Shown piece by piece: positions 52,401-59,162 of a DNA stretch of 64,000 nucleotides. Each line of letters begins with the position of its first letter. Position 1 is the first letter of the stretch. The position numbers and the translations under genes were made by a program. The stretch comes from an uncultured Eggerthella sp. (GTDB lineage Bacteria; Actinomycetota; Coriobacteriia; Coriobacteriales; Eggerthellaceae), in the NCBI GenBank assembly GCA_905203045.1, contig CAJKUH010000012.1, forward strand, positions 4,052-68,051. The letters run 5' to 3'. Under the pieces are notes generated by a model. That model was given only the letters and a program-made list of their open reading frames with translations. It was not told the origin of the DNA and ran no database searches.

Positions 52401-54086
52401 GTTCTTCTGCTCGGTGACGATGCTGCTGTTCATGAATACCGTGCAGCGACTGCCCAGGTCAGCAGGCGATTCCGAGGTAAAAGCGGCGTTTGCGATGCTC
52501 TTGGTGGGGATGTTCAGCGTGGAAGCGAAGCTTTCCAAAAACGACCCGCAGCCGCTGGAACAGGCCTCGTTTACCACAACGTTGGTGATAACGCCGTTGT
52601 CGATCCAGATGGCCTTCATGTCCTGGCCGCCGATGTCCAGGATGAACGACGCATCGGGTTCGAACTGCTGGGCAGCGCGTGAATGCGCCACCGTTTCCAC
52701 CATATGACAGTCGGCACCCAAGGCACTGGCGAACAGGAGCTCGCCGTAGCCGGTGGTGCCGCATCCTGCCACGTGCAGTTCGCAGCCAGCATCGCGGTAG
52801 CGTTGGTACAACGTGCGCAGGGCGCTTACCGCAACGTCGATGGGCTCGCCTTCGTTGGGCGCATAGAAGGAATCGACCAGGTGCCCCTCTTCGTCGAGCA
52901 GGGCGAACTTCGTGGTAGTCGATCCGCAGTCAATACCCAGGTACACGCGCAGCGTTGCGGGCAAGTTCCCCTGTTCAAGGGCAGTTTCGGCAGGGGGCAG
53001 AGCATGGCGCGCGCGGAAGTCTTCCAGCTCCTTCGCCGTTTCGAAGAAAGGCTTTCCCGCATAGGCACTTTGCGAGCTTGCGCCGCCTGCGGCGTCGTCC
53101 ACCACGACGATATGCGCCGTTTCCAGGATGTGGACGGCGTCGGCCGGATGAAGTTCGGCGGCGCGGTCGGCGAACAGCTCTTCGAGCGAAAGCGCCGCGC
53201 CTACGGCAACGATGGTTTCGGGATGGTCAGGGATGATGATGTCTTCGCGCCCCAGTTCAAGGCGCTCGGCGAACACGCTGATAAGGCGGGGGTTGAAGGT
53301 GAGCGGGCCGCCCTCGAAGACTACGGGCGCCTTGATTTCCAAGCCCTGCGCCAAGCCGCCGATGGTTTGCTTGGCGATGGCGTGGAAGGACGAAAGGGCG
53401 ATGTCGGATTTCGGCACACCCTGGTTGAGCAAAGGCTGGATATCGGTTTTCGCGTACACGCCGCAGCGGCCCGATACGTTGTGCACGGCCTTGCCCTGTT
53501 GGGCCAGGTCGTTGAACTGTTCGGTGGGCACCTTCAAAAGCGTGGCGATTTCATCGATGAAGGCGCCGGTGCCGCCTGCGCAGCTGCCGTTCATGCGCAT
53601 GTCGGCAACGGAGAGGCTGTTTGCCTTTTCGTCGTATGCGAAGAAGATCATCTTGGCGTCTTGGCCGCCCAGTTCGATGGCGGTGCGGGCGGTGGGGTAG
53701 TTGGCGCTTACGGCCAGCGAGTTCGCCACCACTTCCTGCACGTAGGGCAGCCCAAGGACCTCTGCCAAGGCTGCGCCACCCGAACCGCAGAGCGCTGCAC
53801 GCATAGGGGCATCACCGAACTGCTGGCGCAGTTCCTCCAGCAGCCCTTTAAGGCAGTCTGCCTGCTGGGCATGATGGCGCACGTAGCGGCGCATCAGCAC
53901 TTCGTGAGTCGAAGCGTCCATCACGGCGATTTTCGCGGTGGTGGAGCCTACGTCGATGCCCACCAAAAGTTGGGCTGGCTGGTTGTTCTGCACGGGTGAA
54001 ACCACGGTATCCAAAGCTTTTGTCCTTAACGTTTTTGCTGGCTCCTTCAGTGGGAGCGTAGCTAGTTTACCCAACAAAGTGTTCAA
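49431..54086 (-). CDS. Giant fused activase: two BadF domains, DUF2229 and COG3581-like modules
   Basis: The 1551-residue protein appears to fuse the parts encoded separately at 37852-41070. Residues 43 to about 305 are activase 1 (GIDVGSTTAK; cysteines in NGSCAGGTGAF and GRCGVYAKTD). Residues of about 383-700 are activase 2 (GIDCGSTTTK; NEACSSGCGSF, SRCTVFMNSS). From about 765 is DUF2229 (GITLGLPRVLSYWDTMPFWK, DTVCFPAKLVHGHLRDL). Near 1110-1145 is a Cys-rich linker (ASCASAGCSPEGCAACTA), then the COG3581-like part (NDICFPAQIVIGEAL). Such proteins are expected to use ATP for very low-potential electron transfer. The partner substrate is unknown. Confidence 0.88.
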   Translation of the reverse strand: MNTLLGKLATLPLKEPAKTLRTKALDTVVSPVQNNQPAQLLVGIDVGSTTAKIAVMDASTHEVLMRRYVRHHAQQADCLKGLLEELRQQFGDAPMRAALCGSGGAALAEVLGLPYVQEVVANSLAVSANYPTARTAIELGGQDAKMIFFAYDEKANSLSVADMRMNGSCAGGTGAFIDEIATLLKVPTEQFNDLAQQGKAVHNVSGRCGVYAKTDIQPLLNQGVPKSDIALSSFHAIAKQTIGGLAQGLEIKAPVVFEGGPLTFNPRLISVFAERLELGREDIIIPDHPETIVAVGAALSLEELFADRAAELHPADAVHILETAHIVVVDDAAGGASSQSAYAGKPFFETAKELEDFRARHALPPAETALEQGNLPATLRVYLGIDCGSTTTKFALLDEEGHLVDSFYAPNEGEPIDVAVSALRTLYQRYRDAGCELHVAGCGTTGYGELLFASALGADCHMVETVAHSRAAQQFEPDASFILDIGGQDMKAIWIDNGVITNVVVNEACSSGCGSFLESFASTLNIPTKSIANAAFTSESPADLGSRCTVFMNSSIVTEQKNGKNPNDIMAGLCRSIIENVFTKVIRVSNLEKLGNHIVVQGGTFLNDAVLRAFEQYVDREVTRAPYPGLMGAIGMALIAKENAGETSSFIGWDALETFSYRQETNLICPFCANRCNRTRITFSNGTSWITGNRCTKGEVVGELSDASVREQVREANRTMQSVPNLYAEREKLVFQDWPCTPVIPDRGITLGLPRVLSYWDTMPFWKTLLQALGFTVKLSHASTRAIYENGLSAVTSDTVCFPAKLVHGHLRDLHKQGVDRIFMPIVTTVPSENTSKDSQSMCAVVKGYPLVVQNSDNPSRRWNTPFDNPMFHWFTEEDCKTQLCSYFFKEFNIPQNATLAALDQALSAQNSFRETLLNRGAEVLAQARQEGTYAVVLAGRPYHNDDLVNHELPTLFTERGIPVITADSVPGATEVPLQNSLIDIANNFHARMLSTATLAAQSPNMEYVQIVSFGCGHDAYLSDEIIRLMKEAGPKTPLVLKVDESDVRGPLGIRVRSFIETVNERRTKEAPSTAAPTLPETDAEGSTAEASGSNNSGASCASAGCSPEGCAACTAAFERNIDEALAQATGSKLADPYPQKFTKEDAATKTVLIPNTSHAFSRLMAAAFANQGLKTVSLPIGRERAIYLGKRYVHNDICFPAQIVIGEALAALESGKYDPDNVAIATGKYIGDCRLTHYAALLRKALDDAGYKQVPIVTNDVVDAHNIHPGFKMNLKSSIQIAFGLPMIDALEELLRKIRPYELVPGSADAAFEKSIDYVMEGLEKNGVGGAKKGFKKAIKLMSTVEYDRSSPRPTVLIVGEYLLNFHPGANHDMERYLENNGLEIIEARMTDVIRKTYFYQRSQQREYKVHRPLDVKLSNSISDAFFKFAHDATDKIASAHPLYTPPCRMPELVQASDPIIHHTFDAGEGVLIPAEILHHAEHGCRAFVILQPFGCLPNHVVGRGISKRLKELYPDAQILPLDFDPDVSFANIENRLQMLIMNARKPRTS

Positions 54087-54271
54087 TAAAAACAGACGTG
54101 ATGCCGATATTCATGCAATATTCGCGTCATCTTCATTTCCACGAATATAACCAGGCGATATTCCACGGGACAGCATGCAACGTTACGTTTCTCCAACACG
54201 GCTTCAAGCTGGGGCAAAGCCGATATAATAGGAGGCAGGGATCACAATCTGATTGAATTGGAGGGGTTATC
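54087..54271. promoter_or_regulatory. Divergent control region of giant activase and phasin-like gene
   Basis: On the plus strand a perfect -10 TATAAT lies at 54224-54229 before the phasin-like gene. On the activase side a dyad ATATT-N5-AATAT lies at 54107-54121, 20 bases upstream of its start, plus scattered GATATTC/GAATATA blocks (54130-54165) that may be more operator half-sites. Confidence 0.5.
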
Positions 54272-54598
54272 ATGGCTACCGATTTCGAGAAGGGCTTCCG
54301 CGACATTTTCCTGGCAGGCGTAGGCGCTATGGCCATCACGGGCGAAAAGGCCAAAGAAGTTTTGGACACGCTCATTGAAAAGGGCGGCGTTACCGTAGAG
54401 CAGGGCAAGGATATTAACCGCGAGTTGCAGCACAAGGCAACCGAAACCGTTGCCAAGGTTCGCGAGGAAAGCATTGCTGCGGCCATGAAAACCATGACCG
54501 CCGAAGAGCGCGCCGAGTTTGCTGCCACCGTTGCCAAGTTGGCGGCGGAGCCTGCTGAAGAAGCGGAAGAAGCTCCCGCCGAGGAAAAGGCGGAATAG
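54272..54598 (+). CDS. Phasin-like small helical protein
   Basis: The 108-residue protein is almost wholly helical with a Gly/Ala turn near residues 15-24 (LAGVGAMAITGEKAKEVLD) and an acidic Ala/Glu/Pro tail. This pattern is found in phasin (granule-associated) proteins and in the small helical proteins often encoded next to UbiB-like kinases. Its only downstream partner is such a kinase, so a shared membrane or lipid-related role is the best guess. It has TATAAT upstream, AGGGG before ATG 54272 and its own terminator. Confidence 0.7.
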   Translation: MATDFEKGFRDIFLAGVGAMAITGEKAKEVLDTLIEKGGVTVEQGKDINRELQHKATETVAKVREESIAAAMKTMTAEERAEFAATVAKLAAEPAEEAEEAPAEEKAE

Positions 54599-54608
54599 CC
54601 TGTAAGCA

Positions 54609-54642
54609 AAGCGCGATGGGGCTTCCATCGCGCTTCTTTTGT
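54609..54642 (+). terminator. Intrinsic terminator after the phasin-like gene
   Basis: A 9-10 bp stem (GCGCGATGG, 54611-54619, with CCATCGCGC, 54625-54633) is followed by TTCTTTTG. Confidence 0.88.
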
Positions 54643-54650
54643 CTTGACTG

Positions 54651-54765
54651 GCGAGCACTGGCAGGTCGCTTTTGGCGTTTGCGCGGTTGGGGGTTTAAGC
54701 CTTAGGCGGGCTGAAGGCCGGCGGCGCACGTTGCGTTTCGGCCGAAGGGTCTGCCCTGTGCTCGC
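54651..54765. repeat. Long imperfect inverted repeat before the UbiB-like gene
   Basis: GCGAGCACTGGCAG (54651-54664) faces CTGCCCTGTGCTCGC (54751-54765); pairing continues inward through TTTTGGC against GCCGAA and GTTTGCGC against GCGCACG. It lies between the phasin terminator and the next start, 48 bases upstream of that start. Confidence 0.6.
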
Positions 54766-54813
54766 TTTCTGTGATAGCTGGGCAGCTTTAGCGCTGCTTT
54801 ACAAAGGAACCGT

Positions 54814-56466
54814 ATGGACGAAAACACCCTGCTCAAACATTTCTTCCAAGATAGGGCCGAATTCGACCCCGATAAGCAGTTCGGCTTGAGCCGCAAAACG
54901 CGCACCCGCCGTTTGCGTGAGATTGTGCTGCTTATGCGCAAGCATCATGTCATGGAAGGCCTTTCGCCCAACCAGTTCCGCGACATCCTTATCGATTTGG
55001 GGCCGAGCTTCATCAAAATCGGCCAAATGCTTTCGCTCCGTTCGGAGATTCTGCCGCAGGCATATTGCGATGCGCTGTCGGAATTGCAGATGGACTGCGA
55101 CCCGATGCCGTTCGACACCACGCTTACCGTGCTGCAGGGCATTTACGGCGAGCGTTTCGGCGATATTTTCAAGGAAATAGACCCCAAGCCGCTGGGCAGC
55201 GCTTCTATGGCGCAGGTTCACCGTGCAGTGCTTGCCAACGGCGATGAAGTGGCGGTAAAGGTGCAGCGCCCGGGCGTGCGTGCCACCATGGCGCAGGACA
55301 TCGACGTGATGCGCTCGGTTGCCAAGCACGCCTCACGCTTCATGAAAGACAACCAGATGCTCGACCTGCGCGATGTGGTGGAAGAGCTGTGGGTTACCTT
55401 CCTTGAAGAAACCGACTTCCTGAAGGAAGCGCACAACTTGGAAGAATTCGCCCGTCTGAACAAAGACGTGGTGTACGTTACCTGCCCCAAGCCCTACATG
55501 GAGTACTGCACCGAAGAGGTGCTGGTGATGGAATACGTGAAGGGCATTTCCATCCGCGATACCAAGAAGCTGGTCGAAAACGGCTACGACCTGGAAGAAA
55601 TCGGCGTGAAGGTGCTGGACAACTATGCTACGCAGATTTTGGAGCACGGCTTCTTCCATGCCGACCCGCACCCGGGCAACATCTTCATCAAGGACGGCAA
55701 GGTAATCTATATCGACCTTGGAATCATGGGCCGTCTTTCCGTGCGCGACAGGGCGGGCTTTGGGCGCATCATCGAAGCGGTGGGCGCGAAGAACGCTGCC
55801 GAGCTGAAGGATGCCCTTATCACGTTTTCGGTGGCGCACGACATGAATGCCATCGACCATCCGCGTTTTTTGGCGGAATTGGACAACGTGTTGGAAAGCT
55901 ACGGTTCCACCGATGTGGCCGATATCGATATCGGTGCCCTGCTCAGCGACATCATGGTGCTTACCCGTCAGTGCAAGGTTACGCTGCCTGCCTCGGTGAC
56001 GGCGGTTTCCCGCGGCATCGTCACCATTGAGGGCTCGCTTCAGGAATGCCTGGCCAAAACGAACATCATCGACATCATCAATGGTCACATCATGCGCACC
56101 AAGGACATGCGCACGGAATTCGAGAACCGTGCGAAAGACCTGCTCATCTCCTTGAATGCATCGGCGCACAGTTTGGTGAAGGCAGCCGAGTACTCGGGCG
56201 ATACCCTGCGCATGCTTTCACGCGGGCAGCTGAAGGTGAACATGGAAATGCTCAGTTCCCCCGAGCCTTTGTATAAAGTGGGACGTATTGCAAACCGCTT
56301 GGCCATGAGCTTGGTTATTGCGGGCCTGCTGGTAAGCGGCAGCCTGATTATCGCGGTTGACATGCCGCACGTGTTCGGCTTGCCGTTCCTTTCCCTTATC
56401 GAATACGTTTCCGCCTTCGGACTTTCGGCGTGGCTGGTATGGGACATGTTCCATAAGACGAAATAG
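54814..56466 (+). CDS. ABC1/UbiB/AarF-family atypical kinase
   Basis: The 550-residue protein has the UbiB N-lobe signature KxGQ (FIKIGQMLSLRSEILP), the Ala-rich loop ASMAQVHRA, AVKVQRPG with the ATP-binding lysine, and the catalytic FFHADPHPGNIF and DLGIMG motifs. Two C-terminal membrane helices follow (about 505-545). UbiB proteins are ATPases needed for quinone or other isoprenoid-lipid handling. In an anaerobe without ubiquinone this could concern menaquinone or another lipid. The start at 54814 follows AAAGGA. It is paired with a phasin-like gene upstream. Confidence 0.92.
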   Translation: MDENTLLKHFFQDRAEFDPDKQFGLSRKTRTRRLREIVLLMRKHHVMEGLSPNQFRDILIDLGPSFIKIGQMLSLRSEILPQAYCDALSELQMDCDPMPFDTTLTVLQGIYGERFGDIFKEIDPKPLGSASMAQVHRAVLANGDEVAVKVQRPGVRATMAQDIDVMRSVAKHASRFMKDNQMLDLRDVVEELWVTFLEETDFLKEAHNLEEFARLNKDVVYVTCPKPYMEYCTEEVLVMEYVKGISIRDTKKLVENGYDLEEIGVKVLDNYATQILEHGFFHADPHPGNIFIKDGKVIYIDLGIMGRLSVRDRAGFGRIIEAVGAKNAAELKDALITFSVAHDMNAIDHPRFLAELDNVLESYGSTDVADIDIGALLSDIMVLTRQCKVTLPASVTAVSRGIVTIEGSLQECLAKTNIIDIINGHIMRTKDMRTEFENRAKDLLISLNASAHSLVKAAEYSGDTLRMLSRGQLKVNMEMLSSPEPLYKVGRIANRLAMSLVIAGLLVSGSLIIAVDMPHVFGLPFLSLIEYVSAFGLSAWLVWDMFHKTK

Positions 56467-56572
56467 CGAATAGCAGATGCGCTGACTTTTTATCCGCTTG
56501 TTGTCGCTTCGGTGCGTTGTGCTGCTGCTTGGGTACAATGCAAACAATGTTTTGCCTACGAAAGGGGCTTTG

Positions 56573-57265
56573 ATGAATCCTGATTCTCGCGTTATTCGAG
56601 GAATCAATATCGCAACTATCGTTTTGTCGGCATTGGGGATTTTCGGCGGGCTGGCCCTTGCCCTGCTTATGGGCATGGCATCGGTTTCGCTGAGCGACCC
56701 TTCGGTTGTCAATGCCCTGGTTTCCGAATTGCAGTCTTCGGGATCTACCTCTTCGGCGTTCGACGGCTCTTCGCCGTATTCCTCGTATGATTTTTCGGGC
56801 ATGACGCAAGACGAGGCTATGGCGGTTGCCGGCACCAGCATTGTGCTGATGGTCGGGTTGAGCTTGGGCTATGTGGTGTGCAAGGTTGTGTGCCTGGTGG
56901 CAGGCATTTTGGCTTTGCGCAACTGCAACAACCCTGCGAAGCTCGGCGGTGCCTTCGGCTGGACCATCGCGGCAGCCATTGTGAGCTTGCTGGTTGGCGG
57001 CATGATCTCGCTGGTGCTGTTTGTTATTTCGGCGGTGTACATCAACCGCGCCCGCAAGGCGTATATGGCTGGCGGCAGGGGTGGTTATGGCTATCAGCAG
57101 CCGCAGTACTACCAGCCGTCACAGCAGAATGGTCAGGCGCCGCAGCAGCCTATGCCTCAGGTTCCCCAGCAGTTGCAGCAGCCTAACCAGAATCAGGTGC
57201 CGCCTGCTGCACAGCCTCCCGCCAATAATGAAGGTGAGGATCCCCATTCCAACGAACAGAAATAG
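56573..57265 (+). CDS. Membrane protein with a Gln/Pro-rich cytoplasmic tail
   Basis: The 230-residue protein has hydrophobic segments at about 11-35, 95-120 and 128-158. Between the first two lies a Ser-rich polar loop (SSGSTSSAFDGSSPYSSYDFSG). After the last helix comes a basic stop (NRARKAYMAGGRGGYG) and a tail rich in Gln, Pro and Asn. I do not recognise a characterised family; the low-complexity tail suggests disorder or a protein-binding role. ATG 56573 follows GAAAGGGG; the longer frame from 56498 lacks support. A TACAAT at 56534-56539 may be its -10. A terminator follows. Confidence 0.8.
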   Translation: MNPDSRVIRGINIATIVLSALGIFGGLALALLMGMASVSLSDPSVVNALVSELQSSGSTSSAFDGSSPYSSYDFSGMTQDEAMAVAGTSIVLMVGLSLGYVVCKVVCLVAGILALRNCNNPAKLGGAFGWTIAAAIVSLLVGGMISLVLFVISAVYINRARKAYMAGGRGGYGYQQPQYYQPSQQNGQAPQQPMPQVPQQLQQPNQNQVPPAAQPPANNEGEDPHSNEQK

Positions 57266-57286
57266 ATGCGGACAATCGCTATTCGG

Positions 57287-57317
57287 AGGGCGTCGGCTTC
57301 AGGCCGGCGCCCTTTTG
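57287..57317 (+). terminator. Intrinsic terminator after the Q/P-rich membrane protein
   Basis: GGGCGTCGGC (57288-57297) pairs with GCCGGCGCCC (57303-57312; one G-U), followed by TTTTG. Confidence 0.9.
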
Positions 57318-57440
57318 TGTACTGCAGGACGAAAGGGCGTCTGGCTTATTTATCAAGCTGGTACTCGGTCTTGAAGCAGGCTCTACCCGGGCCAAGCTTT
57401 CGCCCCGCACCTGCTTGGCATGAGGATATCCGCCAAATAG

Positions 57441-57473
57441 AAGAAGCCTGGAACAAGCTGTTCCAGGCTTCTT
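57441..57473 (-). terminator. Intrinsic terminator of the YxjH/MetE-like gene
   Basis: A 15-bp perfect stem (57441-57455 with 57459-57473, loop AGC) lies 52 bases past the stop. The minus-strand tail is CTATTTGG. Confidence 0.82.
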
Positions 57474-57525
57474 TGCTGCGTTGCTTTGAGCCAACGTCAT
57501 GCTGGCGTTTTATGCTGCGATGGGG

Positions 57526-58641
57526 TTACTTCCAAACCTCTTCGGCAACCTCTTTAATGAGGGCGATTTTCTTCCATTGGTCTTCAGGCTCGATGATGTT
57601 GCCTTCTTCGGTGGAAGAAAAGCCGCACTGCGGGCTGATGCAGAGGTTGCGCAGCGGCACGTACTTTGCGGCCTCTTCAATGCGATGCTTCAGGTCGTTC
57701 GGGTTTTCAAGGGCGCCGTCTTTCGAGGTAACCAGGCCCAGCACAACCTTCTGGTCGGCGATGTGATGCAGTGGGCCGAAATCGCCTGCGCGCTCGGAGT
57801 CGTACTCCAGGAAGAAGCCGTTCACCTTCAGGTTTGGGAACAGGATGGGTGCTACCGGATCGTATCCGCCGGAAGAGAACCAGGTGGAGCGGAAGTTGCC
57901 GCGGCAGATGTGAATAGTAACAGCCAAATCGTCGGGCTTGTCGCGCAGTGACTCGTTGATCAGGTTAACGTAGTTGCGCTCGAGCTTGTCCAGGTCGAAG
58001 CCGCGGGCTTCGTAGGCGGCGCGCTTGTTCGGGTCGCACAGTTCACCCCAGGAAGTGTCGTCGAACTGCAGGTAGCGGCAGCCCGCATCGTAGAATGCCT
58101 GCACAGCCTTGCGGTATGCTGCGGCAATATCGGCGAACAGCAGTTCCTCGTTGTCCTTGTAGCGCTCGATGGGGGTGTAGTGCTCTTCGCGCACGCAACA
58201 GATAAGGTGCAGCATGGAAGGCGAAGGGATGGTCTGCTTTACCAGCGTGTCGCCTGCAACGCTCTTGGTGTAGGCGAAGTGCTTCAGGAAAGGATGGTCA
58301 CCGAAGTCGACCTTGTCGGTGATCACGACGGTCTTCGACTTCGGCTGATGGCCCTTGAAGTGCACCGACCAATGCTTGGCGCCAACCTCTTCGCAGCCTT
58401 CCAGTTCGGTGAGGAAGTCGAGGTGCCACATGGAGCGGCGGAACTCGCCGTCGGTTACTGCGTGAAGACCTGCGGCCTTCTGCTGCTCAACCAGTTCTTT
58501 GATGGCCTCGTCTTCTACCGCTTCAAGCTCATCGTGGGAGATGGCTCCCTCGGCGAACTTTGCGCGTGCTTCTTTGAGTTTTTCGGGGCGCAGGAAACTG
58601 CCAACGATGTCGTAATGGAACGGCGCGGTTGTTTCAGACAT
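57526..58641 (-). CDS. Cobalamin-independent methionine synthase-like protein (YxjG/YxjH type)
   Basis: The 371-residue protein is the catalytic half of MetE-like enzymes: GSFLRPEKLKEAR at the start, DGEFRRSMWH, HICRGNFRS with the zinc-site His and Cys, and the final zinc cysteine in ISPQCGFSS. Proteins of this length (YxjG/YxjH in Bacillus) transfer a methyl group to homocysteine or a related thiol; the methyl donor is not settled. It is on the same strand as metY, separated by 521 bases with a long inverted repeat and its own leader, so it probably has a separate promoter. The start has GGAGC upstream. Confidence 0.88.
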   Translation of the reverse strand: MSETTAPFHYDIVGSFLRPEKLKEARAKFAEGAISHDELEAVEDEAIKELVEQQKAAGLHAVTDGEFRRSMWHLDFLTELEGCEEVGAKHWSVHFKGHQPKSKTVVITDKVDFGDHPFLKHFAYTKSVAGDTLVKQTIPSPSMLHLICCVREEHYTPIERYKDNEELLFADIAAAYRKAVQAFYDAGCRYLQFDDTSWGELCDPNKRAAYEARGFDLDKLERNYVNLINESLRDKPDDLAVTIHICRGNFRSTWFSSGGYDPVAPILFPNLKVNGFFLEYDSERAGDFGPLHHIADQKVVLGLVTSKDGALENPNDLKHRIEEAAKYVPLRNLCISPQCGFSSTEEGNIIEPEDQWKKIALIKEVAEEVWK

Positions 58642-58757
58642 GGGAATGCTCCTTTGAGGATACTCGGCAAAGTGCCGTATGTTCTGGGATTTTAGGGCGG
58701 AGTTTGCGGCGCCCTTGCGTGCATTTGATTATAGAATCGTTTGGCAGGCCCTGGTTA

Positions 58758-59051
58758 TAGGCGTTCTTTTTAGCGGGCTATAGGTTTGCCCCGGTTGGGG
58801 CGGGCGGTGCGCATCGGGTCTCGCTTTCGCTTTTATCGGCTTTCAAAGAATTGATTGTTATTTGGTGGAAGAAATCGCGGAGATGGTTCGACGTGCGGTT
58901 CGCCGCATCCCGGTATCGTTGGTCGAATACCTGGGGCGATTTCTTGTTTTCAATTCTTTGAAAGCCGCGCTCCAGAGAGACCCGATGCGCGCCGTCCGCC
59001 CCAATAGCTGGTTTTGCCTAGCCCGCTAAAAGAGAATATGCGCCTTTTGCG
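58758..59051. repeat. Nearly 300-bp imperfect inverted repeat (long hairpin or MITE-like)
   Basis: Perfect blocks nest in order: TTTTAGCGGGCTA (58768-58780 with 59019-59031), GGGGCGGGCGG (58797-58807 with 58991-59001, one mismatch), GCGCATCGGGTCTC (58809-58822 with 58977-58990), GGCTTTCAAAGAATTG (58838-58853 with 58951-58966) and AAGAAATCGC (58869-58878 with 58936-58945). At the tip is GTGCGG-TTCG-CCGCAT. Such order argues for one continuous fold. Confidence 0.88.
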
Positions 59052-59056
59052 GTGGG

Positions 59057-59089
59057 GGTGTCCAAAAGGGACAGTCCCTTTTGGACACC
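59057..59089. repeat. Dispersed palindrome, copy 4
   Basis: A perfect 16-1-16 palindrome centred at 59073, with arms starting GGTGTCCAAAAGGGAC. It lies 5 bases from the end of the long inverted repeat and shares the AAAAGGGAC half with copy 3. Confidence 0.9.
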
Positions 59090-59109
59090 TTTTGGATATT
59101 CGAGGCATG

Positions 59110-59139
59110 AAAAAGGCCCTTCGTGAGAAGGGCCTTTTT
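59110..59139 (-). terminator. Intrinsic terminator after metY
   Basis: A 13-bp perfect stem (AAAAAGGCCCTTC, 59110-59122, with 59127-59139, loop GTGA). A and T tracts on both sides make it bidirectional. Confidence 0.92.
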
Positions 59140-59162
59140 GAGATGGTTAGGAGGGTTTGGGG

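Larger units (their letters stand above)
58642..59162. other. 521-base gap between metY and the YxjH-like gene
   Basis: No gene is credible. It contains the metY terminator (59110-59139), dispersed palindrome copy 4 (59057-59089) and a near 270-300 bp inverted repeat (58758-59051) that would lie in the leader or promoter of the YxjH-like gene. Confidence 0.8.

Noticed and set aside
52683..53999. A 438-codon plus-strand frame opposite the giant activase
   Set aside because: It is antisense to conserved activase domains and has no recognisable motif.
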